From: Rhodoferax lacus
GTDB lineage: Bacteria; Pseudomonadota; Gammaproteobacteria; Burkholderiales; Burkholderiaceae_C
NCBI RefSeq assembly: GCF_003415675.1
Contig: NZ_QFZK01000009.1
Coordinates: 94,954 to 158,953, forward strand
Length of the DNA: 64,000 nt
Reading direction: 5' to 3'
In this document: positions 18,553 through 28,097 of the stretch, piece by piece
Layout of the letters: every line of letters starts with the position of its first letter
Position numbering within the stretch: position 1 is the first letter of the stretch
The notes under the pieces: generated by a model
Seen by the model: the letters and a program-made list of their open reading frames with translations, nothing else
Database searches by the model: none
Told to the model about the DNA's origin: nothing
Made by a program: the position numbers and the translations under genes

Positions 18553-19752
18553 CTATTGCGCCTCCCGCACCGGCCGACCGTTGAGGGGCTGCACCGGTCG
18601 GGCATTCAGCGGGAACTGCTGGCGAAACAGCTTGTACTGGGCCGCGCTGATCTTCACCGGCTGCTTGAGTACCATCCACAGCACGCCTTCGGTGCAAGGC
18701 GGGGTGGTGAGCGAGCCCATGAACTGGTAGTAGCGCTGGTCTTTGGGCAGGAACTCATTAAGGTCCAGCAGGCCCTCGGGCATGCGTACCCGGTCGTTGG
18801 CATCCAGCGGCATGTAGGTCCAGACCTTGTCGATGAAGGCATTGGCCTCGCCCTGCTCCAGCAGCACTGCCACCACGGCCAGTTGTCCGGCATCGTTCTT
18901 GTGCACCAGGTGCGCGACCATGGCATAGCGCTTGGAGTTGATCATCTCTTCCGACGGCGTATGGAAGTGGAATTGCAGCAGCTTGTAGCTGGAGTTGCGC
19001 ACGATGATGCTGTTTTCGCCTTCCACATCCACCTGTACGGTGTGGCCGTTGTTGACTTCGGTGCCGCGGCTGGGTGCGTAGTTGAACTGCAGCGGCTCCG
19101 CCGGGCCTTGCAACGTGGCTTCGTTCTGGATGGCAATGGGCGATTGGCGCTTGCCAATGCCGCAGAGGTTGAACTCTGGCTTCAGTTTGGCCCAGTTTTG
19201 CGGGCCGTTCTCACCGTCATACGACCAGTGCACCTCGCCACTGTGGGCATCTGCTTCTGCATGCCCCTTTGGCTCGCCCCCGGCCAGGGCCAATGCACGG
19301 GCCTTGGCGTACTGCCGGCTGTCTTGCATCTCCTCGCCGGTCGGGGTGGGCGCACTGCGCCGCACGACCGCTGGCTTGCGCACTACAGCCAATGCGGGCC
19401 GTTCAGCGCCATCCCCTGTGGCTTGTTTGGCGGGTGTTCCAATGACAGTGAGTGCCTGGCGCAACTGCTTGACCGCTTCGCTGGGTTCTTTGCCCGGTTT
19501 CTCTGCCGCTGCCGCGGAGGCCTCGGCAGCTGCGGCGGCGGCTGCCATTTCGGCCTTGCGCTGCTTGATCAGCGGAATTTCAATCAGTTCCTTTTTTTCT
19601 GCCGCAGGTTTGGCAGGCGCATGGGCATCTGCAGCGTGTGCGTCCGCTGCATGCGCAGTACCCAAGGACCACAGCCCCAGCATCAGCGCGCTGGCCATCA
19701 GCAAGTGCAGAGCAGGGCGCGGGGGTGAGGGTGTCAGGGTCTTTGTTTTCAT
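18553..19752 (-). CDS. Alpha-type carbonic anhydrase family protein with long N-terminal extension
   Basis: A 399-residue exported protein. A signal peptide covers residues 1-35 (ending G-T-A-H-A). An Ala/Lys/Glu-rich, probably helical region follows to about residue 190, then an alpha-carbonic anhydrase domain with NNGHTVQ (proton-shuttle His), QFHFHTPSEEM (two zinc His) and AHLVH (third zinc His), and SLTTPPCTEG. The second-shell Glu before the third zinc His (AELH or MEVH in typical enzymes) is Val here, and the usual E-H pair after the first two ligands is E-E. Activity may be altered. Start 19752 was chosen because the signal peptide begins there. Confidence 0.85.
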   Translation of the reverse strand: MKTKTLTPSPPRPALHLLMASALMLGLWSLGTAHAADAHAADAHAPAKPAAEKKELIEIPLIKQRKAEMAAAAAAAEASAAAAEKPGKEPSEAVKQLRQALTVIGTPAKQATGDGAERPALAVVRKPAVVRRSAPTPTGEEMQDSRQYAKARALALAGGEPKGHAEADAHSGEVHWSYDGENGPQNWAKLKPEFNLCGIGKRQSPIAIQNEATLQGPAEPLQFNYAPSRGTEVNNGHTVQVDVEGENSIIVRNSSYKLLQFHFHTPSEEMINSKRYAMVAHLVHKNDAGQLAVVAVLLEQGEANAFIDKVWTYMPLDANDRVRMPEGLLDLNEFLPKDQRYYQFMGSLTTPPCTEGVLWMVLKQPVKISAAQYKLFRQQFPLNARPVQPLNGRPVREAQ

Positions 19753-19923
19753 AGAAGTGCTTTCTTGGAGACTGGCGGGCGGCAAGTGCATGCGCAGTAT
19801 CTGGCTGTACCTGTCTGGAGTATCGGCTCAACCGCACTGAAACTTGAGGCAGCATGCTGCACTAAGCGCCACACGCTATAGTGGGCTATTACCGCCTACC
19901 CACCCTGCATTGCGATTCATTCC

Positions 19924-20982
19924 GTGAGTATCCAGACCGACGATTTTTCCTCCGCACCGCCTCTGCGCATGGTGTCTGCAGCCCCGACATCCCCGCAGGA
20001 GGAGGCCATTGAGCGCGCCCTGCGGCCCAAGCTGCTCGACGAGTATGTGGGCCAGGCCAAGGTGCGTGAGCAGTTGGAAATTTTCATAGGTGCGGCCAAG
20101 ATGCGCTCGGAAGCGCTGGACCATGTGCTGCTGTTTGGTCCGCCGGGCCTTGGCAAGACCACGCTATCGCACATCATTGCGCATGAACTCGGGGTCAATT
20201 TGCGCCAGACCAGTGGCCCGGTGCTGGAAAAGCCCAAGGACCTGGCCGCCCTGCTGACCAACCTGGAAAAGAACGACGTTCTTTTCATCGACGAGATCCA
20301 CCGCCTCTCTCCCGTGGTGGAAGAAATCCTCTACCCCGCACTGGAAGACTACAAGATCGACATCATGATTGGCGAAGGCCCGGCCGCCCGCTCCATCAAG
20401 CTCGATCTGCAGCCCTTCACCCTGGTAGGTGCCACCACCCGCGCGGGCATGCTCACCAACCCCTTGCGCGACCGCTTCGGCATCGTGGCGCGGCTGGAGT
20501 TTTATACCTCGCAGGAGCTGCTGCGCATCGTCACCCGCAGCGCCGGCCTGCTCAAGGTGCCCATGGACGAGGACGGCGGCTTTGAGATTGCCCGCCGCTC
20601 GCGCGGCACTCCGCGCATTGCCAACCGCCTGCTGCGCCGCGTGCGCGACTATGCCGACGTCAAAGGCAAAGGACTGATTGACCTGGACATTGCCAACCGG
20701 GCGCTGGCCATGCTGGACGTAGACCCGCAAGGCTTTGACCTGATGGACCGCAAGCTGCTTGAGGCCGTGATCCATCGCTTTGATGGCGGCCCGGTGGGCC
20801 TGGACAATATTGCTGCCAGCATTGGTGAAGAGCGCGAAACCATTGAAGACGTGATTGAGCCCTATCTGATCCAGCAGGGTTTTTTGCAGCGCACCCCGCG
20901 TGGCCGCATTGCCACGATGGCCGCCTATCGGCACCTGGGCGTGACTGCGCCACAGCGCGACAGCGAACTGCCCGGCATCTGA
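19924..20982 (+). CDS. ruvB: Holliday junction helicase subunit RuvB
   Basis: A 352-residue AAA+ motor. Walker A GPPGLGKT and Walker B DEIHRL are present, with the C-terminal winged-helix domain ending the protein. It drives branch migration with RuvA. The start codon is GTG (19924). Only one base separates its stop from the following 5-formyl-THF cyclo-ligase gene, so they are likely co-transcribed. Confidence 0.97.
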   Translation: MSIQTDDFSSAPPLRMVSAAPTSPQEEAIERALRPKLLDEYVGQAKVREQLEIFIGAAKMRSEALDHVLLFGPPGLGKTTLSHIIAHELGVNLRQTSGPVLEKPKDLAALLTNLEKNDVLFIDEIHRLSPVVEEILYPALEDYKIDIMIGEGPAARSIKLDLQPFTLVGATTRAGMLTNPLRDRFGIVARLEFYTSQELLRIVTRSAGLLKVPMDEDGGFEIARRSRGTPRIANRLLRRVRDYADVKGKGLIDLDIANRALAMLDVDPQGFDLMDRKLLEAVIHRFDGGPVGLDNIAASIGEERETIEDVIEPYLIQQGFLQRTPRGRIATMAAYRHLGVTAPQRDSELPGI

Positions 20983-20983
20983 C

Positions 20984-21556
20984 ATGCAGGCCGACGACAT
21001 CAAGGCCTGGAAGGCTGCCCTGCGCAAGGAACTGCTGGAGCGGCGCCAGGCCGTCTCAGACGCCGACCGCAAGGCGTGGAACACCGCCATCACCCGCCAT
21101 CTGGTGGACGGCTTTCCGCAGCTGGCAAGCATGACCATTGGCATCTACTGGCCGTTTCAGGGAGAGTTTGACCCGCGCAACGCCATGCGCCAATTCCGTG
21201 AACGGGGTGCCACCTCAGCCTTGCCGGAGGTCGTGCAGAAGGCCGCCCCCCTGCGCTTCAAACGTTGGTGGCCCGGCGTGGCCATGGCCCGCGGCGTCTA
21301 TGACATCCCGGTGCCGCACGGTACCGAGGTGGTGCAGCCCGAGGCATTCATCATGCCGCCGGTAGGGTTTGACGCGCAGGGTTTTCGCCTGGGTTATGGC
21401 GGCGGGTTTTACGACCGCACGCTGGCCAGCATCACACCGCGCCCGCTCACCATCGGCGTGGCCTTTGAGCTGTCGCGCGTGGACAGCATCCGTCCGCAAA
21501 GCTTCGACCTGGCCATGGACTACGTGGTCACCGAGCGCGGTATCTTCAAGACCTAG
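20984..21556 (+). CDS. 5-formyltetrahydrofolate cyclo-ligase (copy 1)
   Basis: A 190-residue protein with the family signature GYGGGFYDRTL and an N-terminal basic helix (ALRKELLERRQAV). The enzyme turns 5-formyl-THF to 5,10-methenyl-THF with ATP, rescuing a folate dead end; E. coli's copy is YgfA/FAU1. A second, distinct homologue lies at 54156-54756 kb scale in this window (minus strand). Its stop TAG shares the palindromic CTAG (21553-21556) with the stop of the convergent MBL-fold gene. Confidence 0.92.
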   Translation: MQADDIKAWKAALRKELLERRQAVSDADRKAWNTAITRHLVDGFPQLASMTIGIYWPFQGEFDPRNAMRQFRERGATSALPEVVQKAAPLRFKRWWPGVAMARGVYDIPVPHGTEVVQPEAFIMPPVGFDAQGFRLGYGGGFYDRTLASITPRPLTIGVAFELSRVDSIRPQSFDLAMDYVVTERGIFKT

Positions 21557-22194
21557 ACTGCGTCGGCCACATAAGGGTTGCTGCGGCGCTCGCGCCCGAA
21601 GCTGCTCTCCGGCCCGTGCCCGGGGATGAACACTGTCTGGTCGCCCATGGGCCAGAGCCGCTGCTTGATGCTGGCAATCAGCGTGTCGTGGTCGCCCTGC
21701 GGAAAGTCTGTGCGGCCAATCGAGCCCGCAAACAGCACATCTCCCACAAAGGCACGGTTGGTCTCCTGAGAATAGAAAACCACGTGGCCTGGCGTGTGGC
21801 CCGGGCAATGGCGCACTTGGAGCGTGCTGTTGCCAATGGCCACCGTATCGCCATCTTTGAGCCAGCGCGTCGGCGTAAACACTTCAGCATGGGGAAAACC
21901 AAATTGCTTGCCCTGCGCGGCCAGTCCATCAATCCAGAACTGGTCGCCTGGATGCGGGCCGATGATGGGCAGGTCCAGTTGCTTCGAGAGTTCAGCCGTG
22001 CCACCTGCGTGGTCGATGTGCGCATGCGTCAGCCATATCTGCTCTAGCTTCAATCCCAGGCGCTTCACCTCGGCAAGGATGCGCGGCAAGTCGCCACCCG
22101 GGTCTATGACGGCTGCTTGCAGGGTCTGGTCGCACCAGACCAGCGAGCAATTTTGTTGGAAGGGGGTGACGGGGACGGTGAGGTATTGCAGCAT
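21553..22194 (-). CDS. MBL-fold metallo-hydrolase (GloB/YcbL-like)
   Basis: A 213-residue metallo-beta-lactamase-fold protein. The dinuclear metal site is complete: THAHIDHAGG (HxHxDH), CPGHTPGHV, FVGDVLFAGSIGRTD and PGHGP. The short length and sequence style suit the YcbL type II glyoxalase-like hydrolases that cleave glutathione thioesters; the exact substrate is not certain. The gene ends four bases inside the convergent folate gene and its start is followed upstream by a 464-bp gene-free stretch. Confidence 0.88.
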   Translation of the reverse strand: MLQYLTVPVTPFQQNCSLVWCDQTLQAAVIDPGGDLPRILAEVKRLGLKLEQIWLTHAHIDHAGGTAELSKQLDLPIIGPHPGDQFWIDGLAAQGKQFGFPHAEVFTPTRWLKDGDTVAIGNSTLQVRHCPGHTPGHVVFYSQETNRAFVGDVLFAGSIGRTDFPQGDHDTLIASIKQRLWPMGDQTVFIPGHGPESSFGRERRSNPYVADAV

Positions 22195-22658
22195 GCCGAA
22201 TGATACCTTTTGCCCCTGTTTTCAAACTCTGTCCAACGAAGGACAAAGTGCCACTTGCTGTGTCAAAGAGGCATCCATAGTCGGCCGGTAACAAAAATAT
22301 TCTGATCCGTTGAGAACCAGTGTCCGCGTCGCTCTTCACAGCGGCAGGCCCATTGAAAGATCCCCCGTGGTGTATGGACGCGGGGCTCAACTCCCAATCC
22401 CCACACCGTGGCCGCGTCGTTTGCATGACAGGCCTCAAGCAGGCGCGTTGCCACGCTGCGGCATGCCTGTGGTCAGCCCACTTTGGTTGCCCCGGATGGT
22501 TTGCTTTGGGAATGAGCGGATGGGTATTTGAAATGGTTTCTTCTTCAGCACATTTTTAAACAGGTGAAGGTTTTGGTAGTCATGGTCATAGCAAACACGA
22601 GGGTCAGTCAGCAGCTTCGGGAAGGCTCGGTGCTGCGCCTTTTTTGCGAGTTGGGCAC
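22195..22658. other. 464-bp gene-free region upstream of the T6SS operon
   Basis: No convincing gene is present: short frames on either strand lack family resemblance. A small inverted repeat TGTCC/GGACA (22230-22234 and 22241-22245) and a larger one combining GGTGT..GGGG with CCCC..ACACC (about 22367-22424) can be seen, plus AAGGC..GCCTTTTTT just before the clpV start (22624-22645) that could attenuate. I looked for sigma-54 (GG-N10-GC) and sigma-70 boxes and found none that I trust. The region must contain the promoters of both the MBL-fold gene and the T6SS cluster. Confidence 0.5.
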
Positions 22659-25358
22659 ATGAACATTCCCCGCCGCGTCCTGTTTGGCAAGCTCAACACC
22701 GAGCTGTTTCGCGCCATCGAATCGGCCACCGCCTTTGCCAAATTGCGTGGCAACCCCTATGTGGAAGTGGTGCACTGGCTGCACCAACTGTGGCAGGCGC
22801 CGGGTGGCGACGTACACCGCATTGCGCAGCACTATGGGATGGACGCCGCCCAACTGGAAAAAGACCTGACGGTGGCACTGGCCCAGTTGCCCAACGGCGC
22901 CAGTGGCCTCAACGACTTCAGCCACCAGATTGAAAGCGCCATCGAGCGCGCCTGGGTCTTTGCCAGCCTGTCCATGAACGAGCGGCGCATACGCGGCGCC
23001 TGGCTGCTGGCAGCCATGCTGCAAACGCCCGAGCTGCGCCGGTTGATCTTGGGCATTTCGCCCGCCTTCCAAAAGATTCCTCCGCTGCAAGCCAGCGCTG
23101 ACTTTGCACTGCTGGTTGCAGGCTCGCGCGAAGATGCAGATGCCGCACTGGCCGACACCGATTTGCCCGACGCGGTGCCCGGCGAAGCCAGTGGCGCCAT
23201 GGAAGCGGCAAACGACGGCAAGTCGGCCCTGGCCAGGTACTGCACCGACCTCACGGCGCTGGCCCGCGAGGGCCGCATAGACCCGGTGATTGGCCGCGAA
23301 CACGAAATCCGCACCATGGTCGACATCCTGCTGCGCCGTCGCCAGAACAACCCGCTGCTCACCGGCGAAGCCGGTGTGGGCAAGACGGCGGTGGTGGAGG
23401 GGTTGGCGCTGGCCGTTGCCAGCGGCAAGGTGCCGCCAGCGCTGCATGCCGTGCGCATGCTCAGCCTGGATGTGGGCGCGCTGCTGGCCGGTTCCAGCAT
23501 GCGCGGCGAGTTTGAGTCGCGCCTCAAGGCAGTGCTCAAGGAGGCAACCGACTCGGCCCAACCGGTCATCCTGTTTGTGGACGAGGTGCACACGCTGGTG
23601 GGCGCCGGTGGCCAGGCGGGCACGGGCGATGCGGCCAATCTGTTCAAACCCGCGCTGGCACGCGGCGCCCTGCGCACCATCGGTGCCACCACCTGGTCCG
23701 AATACAAAAAGCACATCGAGAAAGACCCGGCCCTCACCCGGCGCTTCCAGGTGCTGCAAATCCTGGAGCCGCAAGAGGCCGCAGCCATCGCCATGGTGCG
23801 CGGCCTGGTGCCTGCCTTTGCCAGGCACCACGGCGTGGCCATCCTGGATGAGGCCGTGCGCGCCGCGGTCACCCTGTCGCACCGCTACATTCCGGCGCGC
23901 CAGTTGCCCGACAAGGCCATCAGCCTGCTCGACACGGCCTGCGCCCGTGTGGCCATGTCGCTGCACACCCCCTCGCGTGAACTGCAAGACCTGCAGGCCC
24001 GCCTGGCCGCGCTGGACGGCGAGTGTGATCTGCTTGCCCAAGAGGCGGCCATGGGCAAAGACCGCAGTACCGCGTTGGCGGAACTACAGGCAGAGCGCGC
24101 GGTGGCAGACGCCACCCAAACACAGCTTGCCCAGACCAGTGCCGCAGAGTCCGCACTGAGCACCGCCATCCTCGCCAAGCGCCAAGAGTTGCAGCAGCCC
24201 ACCCGTGTGGACGCCAGGCAAACGCTGACGCAGGAACTGCAAACGCTGGAGCGTGAATTTGCGGCTCTGCAGGGCGACAAGCCGCGCATCCATACCGAGG
24301 TGGACGCGCGCGTCATCGCCGCCATCGTGGCCGACTGGACCGGCATCCCAGTGGGCCGCATGGTGCGTGACGACGTGGCTGCGGTCATGTCGCTGGAGGC
24401 CCAGTTGCAAAAGCGGGTGGTCGGTCAAGACCCGGCGCTGCGGCAGATTGCGCAGCAGGTCAAAACCGCGCGGGCCCGGTTGGCCGACCCCAACAAACCG
24501 CTGGGCACATTTCTGCTGGTGGGTCCCTCCGGCGTGGGCAAAACAGAGACGGCGCTGGCGCTGGCACAGGCCGTCTATGGCGGTGAGCACAACCTCATCA
24601 GCATCAACATGAGCGAGTACCAGGAGGCACATACCGTCTCCAGCCTCAAGGGCTCGCCCCCGGGTTACGTGGGCTATGGCGAGGGCGGTGTGCTGACCGA
24701 GGCCGTGCGCCGCAGACCCTACAGCGTGATCCTGCTGGACGAGGTGGAAAAGGCCCACCCCGATGTGCATGAAGTCTTCTACCAGGTGCTTGACAAGGGC
24801 TGGATGGAAGACGGCGAGGGGCGTGTCATCGACTTCAAGAACACCCTGATCCTGCTCACCAGCAACACCGGCTCCGAGCTGATCAGCCAGGTCTGCGAAG
24901 ACCCGGAGCTGGCACCGGAACCCGCAGCCCTGGTGGACCTGCTGCAGCCCGAACTGCGCAAGGTCTTCCCGGCGGCCTTTTTGGGGCGCCTGTCGGTGGT
25001 GCCGTATCTGCCACTGTCCAGCGCGTTGCTGGAAAGCATTGTGGAACTGCAACTGGCCAAGGTGGTGGCGCGCATGCAGGAGCAGCACGGCATTGCCCTG
25101 AGCTGCACCGCCGCCGCCACGGCCCACATCGTCAGCCAGTGCGGTACGCACGAAACCGGCGCGCGGCGCATCAACCAGTTCATAGAGCGCCATGTGCTCA
25201 CCCAGTTGGCCCAGGCCTGGCTGCAGGCCATGCAGGACCACGTGGTGATCCGCCGCATGGTGTTGCAGGCGGCCTCCGAGCCCCGCGGAGCCAGTGCAAC
25301 AGGTCTTTCACTGCCAGCTACGGCAGGCCTGCAGCTGCAAATTTTTGGGGATGCGTGA
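22659..25358 (+). CDS. tssH: T6SS AAA+ ATPase ClpV (TssH)
   Basis: An 899-residue Clp/Hsp100 ATPase. A Clp-N domain (about 1-150) precedes two AAA+ modules with Walker A motifs GEAGVGKT and GPSGVGKT and a coiled-coil middle region. ClpV disassembles the contracted TssB/TssC sheath for reuse. The chosen ATG begins MNIPRRVLFGKLNTELFR, the standard ClpV start; an upstream in-frame TTG at 22644 is unlikely. It is the first gene of the cluster and follows a long leader region. Absence of an adjacent clpB-type chaperone operon and the T6SS context make ClpV rather than ClpB certain. Confidence 0.96.
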   Translation: MNIPRRVLFGKLNTELFRAIESATAFAKLRGNPYVEVVHWLHQLWQAPGGDVHRIAQHYGMDAAQLEKDLTVALAQLPNGASGLNDFSHQIESAIERAWVFASLSMNERRIRGAWLLAAMLQTPELRRLILGISPAFQKIPPLQASADFALLVAGSREDADAALADTDLPDAVPGEASGAMEAANDGKSALARYCTDLTALAREGRIDPVIGREHEIRTMVDILLRRRQNNPLLTGEAGVGKTAVVEGLALAVASGKVPPALHAVRMLSLDVGALLAGSSMRGEFESRLKAVLKEATDSAQPVILFVDEVHTLVGAGGQAGTGDAANLFKPALARGALRTIGATTWSEYKKHIEKDPALTRRFQVLQILEPQEAAAIAMVRGLVPAFARHHGVAILDEAVRAAVTLSHRYIPARQLPDKAISLLDTACARVAMSLHTPSRELQDLQARLAALDGECDLLAQEAAMGKDRSTALAELQAERAVADATQTQLAQTSAAESALSTAILAKRQELQQPTRVDARQTLTQELQTLEREFAALQGDKPRIHTEVDARVIAAIVADWTGIPVGRMVRDDVAAVMSLEAQLQKRVVGQDPALRQIAQQVKTARARLADPNKPLGTFLLVGPSGVGKTETALALAQAVYGGEHNLISINMSEYQEAHTVSSLKGSPPGYVGYGEGGVLTEAVRRRPYSVILLDEVEKAHPDVHEVFYQVLDKGWMEDGEGRVIDFKNTLILLTSNTGSELISQVCEDPELAPEPAALVDLLQPELRKVFPAAFLGRLSVVPYLPLSSALLESIVELQLAKVVARMQEQHGIALSCTAAATAHIVSQCGTHETGARRINQFIERHVLTQLAQAWLQAMQDHVVIRRMVLQAASEPRGASATGLSLPATAGLQLQIFGDA

Positions 25359-25403
25359 GGCACTGCCATGCGTCTATTTGTCCCAACCCCTCACCTCTGC
25401 CTG

Positions 25404-25419
25404 GCACGAACCCTCGTGC
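25404..25419 (+). other. Small hairpin between clpV and tssB
   Basis: GCACGA (25404-25409) and TCGTGC (25414-25419) form a perfect 6-bp stem with an ACCC loop in the 131-bp gap. It lacks a T-run. It may tune expression of the structural genes relative to clpV or hold no function. Confidence 0.3.
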
Positions 25420-25489
25420 GTGGCGGACTTCAACCGGCCGGTCTGGGTGGCCCGGTCAATCCGCTTCTTATCAACCTGAAGGAATCACT

Positions 25490-26008
25490 ATGAGTGCCAG
25501 CAACAGCAGTCAGAAATTCATTGCGCGCAACCGTGCTCCACGCGTGCAAATTGAATATGACGTGGAAATCTACGGTAGCGAAAAAAAGATAGAGTTGCCC
25601 TTTGTGATGGGTGTCCTGGCCGATCTGTCGGGCAAACCTGTCGAGCCTCTTCCCGGCGTGGAAGACCGCAAGTTTCTTGAGATCGATATCGACAATTTCG
25701 ACGAGCGCATGAAGGCCATCGCACCGCGCGTGGCCTTCAGTGTGCCCAACACCCTGACCGGCGAAGGCCATGTCATGGTCGACATTACTTTCGAGAGCAT
25801 GGACGATTTCTCGCCCGCCACCGTGGCCAACAAGGTCGATGCACTCAAGCAACTGCTGGATGCGCGCACCCAGCTCTCCAACCTGCAGACCTATATGGAT
25901 GGCAAGGCCGGAGCCGAAGACTTGGTGCGCAAGCTGCTGGGCGACCCGGCCCTGATGAAGTCGCTGGCCTCTGCACCCAAGCCTGCAGCCCAGGAACTCC
26001 ATTCCTGA
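25490..26008 (+). CDS. tssB: T6SS sheath small subunit TssB (VipA)
   Basis: A 172-residue sheath protein with the family opening SSQKFIARNRAPRVQIEYDVE, then ELPFVMGVLADLSG and IDNFDERMKAI. It pairs with TssC to form the contractile sheath around the Hcp tube. ATG 25490 has GAAGGA eight bases upstream; the frame is open further upstream, overlapping clpV, without similarity. tssC follows 56 bases downstream. Confidence 0.97.
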   Translation: MSASNSSQKFIARNRAPRVQIEYDVEIYGSEKKIELPFVMGVLADLSGKPVEPLPGVEDRKFLEIDIDNFDERMKAIAPRVAFSVPNTLTGEGHVMVDITFESMDDFSPATVANKVDALKQLLDARTQLSNLQTYMDGKAGAEDLVRKLLGDPALMKSLASAPKPAAQELHS

Positions 26009-26064
26009 TGGACGCAGGTCTGCACACCGCATCGATCAACCCCTAGACCCAAGGACATCCATCC

Positions 26065-27558
26065 ATGACCACCCAAACTGCTGTTTCTGGCAGCTCCACC
26101 CAGTACGCCGATCCCAGCGTCTTCACCGGCCTTTTGGACCGTGAATTCAAACCCAAGGGCGAGCAACAGCGCGAAGCCGTAGAGGCTGCCGTGCGCACCC
26201 TGGCCCAACAGGCGCTGGGCAACACCGTCACCATGAGCGACGACGCTTACGCCAGCATTGAAGCCATCATTGCCGAGATCGACCACAAGCTCACCGGGCA
26301 GATCAATCTGATCATGCACCACGCTGATTTCCAGCGCGTGGAGTCAGCTTGGCGCGGCCTGGACCATTTGGTGTCCAACACCGAAACCGACGAAATGCTC
26401 AAGATACGTTTCATGGATGTGGGCAAGAGCGAACTGCGCCGCACCTTGCGCCGTTACAAGGGCGTGGCTTGGGACCAAAGCCCGCTGTTCAAGCGCCTGT
26501 ACGAAGAAGAGTACGGTCAGCTCGGCGGCGAGCCCTATGGCTGCCTGGTGGCCGACTACTACTTTGACCACACCCCGCCCGACGTAGAACTGCTGGGCGC
26601 CATGGCCAAGATTGCCTCTGCTGCCCACGCCCCCTTTATTGCCGGCGCCGCACCCAGCACGCTGCAAATGGACTCGTGGCAGGAACTGGCCAACCCGCGC
26701 GATCTGGCCAAGATCACCGGCAACCAGGACCACGCTGCGTGGGCCTCGCTGCGCGCCACCGAAGACGCGCGCTATGTGGGCCTGTGCATGCCGCGCTTCC
26801 TGGGTCGCTTGCCTTACGGCGCCAAGACCAACCCGGTGGACGCCTTCAACTTTGAAGAAGACACCCAGGGCGCAGACCACAAAAACTACGTCTGGAACAA
26901 CGCCGCCTACGCCATGGCCGTCAACATCAACCGCAGCTTCAAGCTCTACGGCTGGTGCACCATGATCCGCGGTGTGGAGTCCGGTGGCACGGTGGAAAAC
27001 CTGCCCTGCCATACCTTCCCCACGGACGACGGCGGCTTTGACATGAAGTGCCCCACCGAAATCGCTATTTCGGACCGCCGCGAGGCAGAACTGGCCCGGG
27101 CTGGCTTCATCCCGTTGGTGCACCGCAAAGGCACCGACCACGCCACCTTCATCGGTGCGCAGTCCCTGCAAAAGCCGCAGGAATACATGGATGCCGATGC
27201 CACGGCCAATGCCAACCTGTCGGCCCGCCTGCCTTACCTGTTTGCCAGCACGCGCTTTGCGCACTACCTCAAGTCCATCGTGCGCGACAAGGTGGGTGCC
27301 TTCAAGGAACGCGAGGAAATGCAGACCTGGCTCAACGGCTGGATCATGAATTACGTGGATGCCGACCCCGCCAACTCCAGCCACGAAACCAAGGCCCGCC
27401 GCCCCCTGGCTGCAGCCGAAGTGGTGGTGGAAGACCTGGAAGGCAACCCCGGCTTCTACAGCGCCAAGTTCTTCCTGCGCCCGCACTTCCAGCTTGAAGG
27501 CCTGACGGTCAGCCTGCGCCTGGTGGCCAAGCTGCCCTCGGTCAAGGCTGCTGCCTGA
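26065..27558 (+). CDS. tssC: T6SS sheath large subunit TssC (VipB)
   Basis: A 497-residue TssC. Recognisable blocks include EWRGL-like AWRGLDHLVSNTET, ADYYFDHTPPDVELL, FLGRLPYGAKTNPVD and the highly conserved C-terminal PFYSAKFFLRPHFQLEGL. It forms the sheath with TssB and contacts the baseplate. No gene intervenes before hcp. Confidence 0.98.
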   Translation: MTTQTAVSGSSTQYADPSVFTGLLDREFKPKGEQQREAVEAAVRTLAQQALGNTVTMSDDAYASIEAIIAEIDHKLTGQINLIMHHADFQRVESAWRGLDHLVSNTETDEMLKIRFMDVGKSELRRTLRRYKGVAWDQSPLFKRLYEEEYGQLGGEPYGCLVADYYFDHTPPDVELLGAMAKIASAAHAPFIAGAAPSTLQMDSWQELANPRDLAKITGNQDHAAWASLRATEDARYVGLCMPRFLGRLPYGAKTNPVDAFNFEEDTQGADHKNYVWNNAAYAMAVNINRSFKLYGWCTMIRGVESGGTVENLPCHTFPTDDGGFDMKCPTEIAISDRREAELARAGFIPLVHRKGTDHATFIGAQSLQKPQEYMDADATANANLSARLPYLFASTRFAHYLKSIVRDKVGAFKEREEMQTWLNGWIMNYVDADPANSSHETKARRPLAAAEVVVEDLEGNPGFYSAKFFLRPHFQLEGLTVSLRLVAKLPSVKAAA

Positions 27559-27607
27559 TCCCCATTTCGCAACTTTCTTATTCAATTTTTAACTGGAGAA
27601 CCTTTCA

Positions 27608-28090
27608 ATGGCACAAGACATCTTTTTGAAAATCGGCGGCATCGACGGCGAAAGCCAGGACTCCGCGCACAAGAACGAAATCGATGTGAGCAGCTGGAGC
27701 TGGCAGGTCCTGCAAGAGTCCAACATGCACCAGGGCTCGGGTGGCGGCTCCGGCAAGGCCACTGTGCGCGACCTGAGCTTCGTGCACAACGTGGACCGTT
27801 CCAGCCCCAACCTGATGAAGTTCTGCCTGACCGGCAAGCACATCGCCGAAGCCAAGCTCACTGTGCGCAAGGCCGGCGGCAGCCCGTTGGAGTACCTGAA
27901 GATCACCATGACCGATGTGGTGATCACCAACGTGCAGCCCTCGGGTATGTCCAGCGACGAGACCATCAAGGAGCAGGTCAGCATGTCCTTCGCCAAGGTC
28001 AAGCAGGAATACACCGTGCAAAACCAGCAGGGTGGCTCTGGCGGTGCGGTGACCGCTGGCTTCGACATCAAGCTCAACAAGGAAGCCTGA
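27608..28090 (+). CDS. hcp: T6SS tube protein Hcp (TssD)
   Basis: A 160-residue Hcp1-type protein beginning AQDIFLKIGGIDGES and containing the FVHNVDRSSPNLMKFCLTGKH block. Hexameric rings of Hcp stack into the inner tube and are secreted; small effectors may ride inside. The ATG follows CTGGAGAACC. A GC-rich hairpin 9 bases after the stop may limit read-through into tssJ and thereby keep Hcp in excess. Confidence 0.98.
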   Translation: MAQDIFLKIGGIDGESQDSAHKNEIDVSSWSWQVLQESNMHQGSGGGSGKATVRDLSFVHNVDRSSPNLMKFCLTGKHIAEAKLTVRKAGGSPLEYLKITMTDVVITNVQPSGMSSDETIKEQVSMSFAKVKQEYTVQNQQGGSGGAVTAGFDIKLNKEA

Positions 28091-28097
28091 TTCTGAA

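Noticed and set aside
22263..22454. A 63-codon minus-strand frame in the T6SS leader region
   Set aside because: No family likeness, no ribosome binding site and a composition like non-coding sequence; not reported as a gene.
25402..25420. A TGGCACG element resembling the -24 box of a sigma-54 promoter before tssB
   Set aside because: The -12 GC does not fall at the required 10-base spacing (GG-N10-GC); the sequence is better explained by the small hairpin there.
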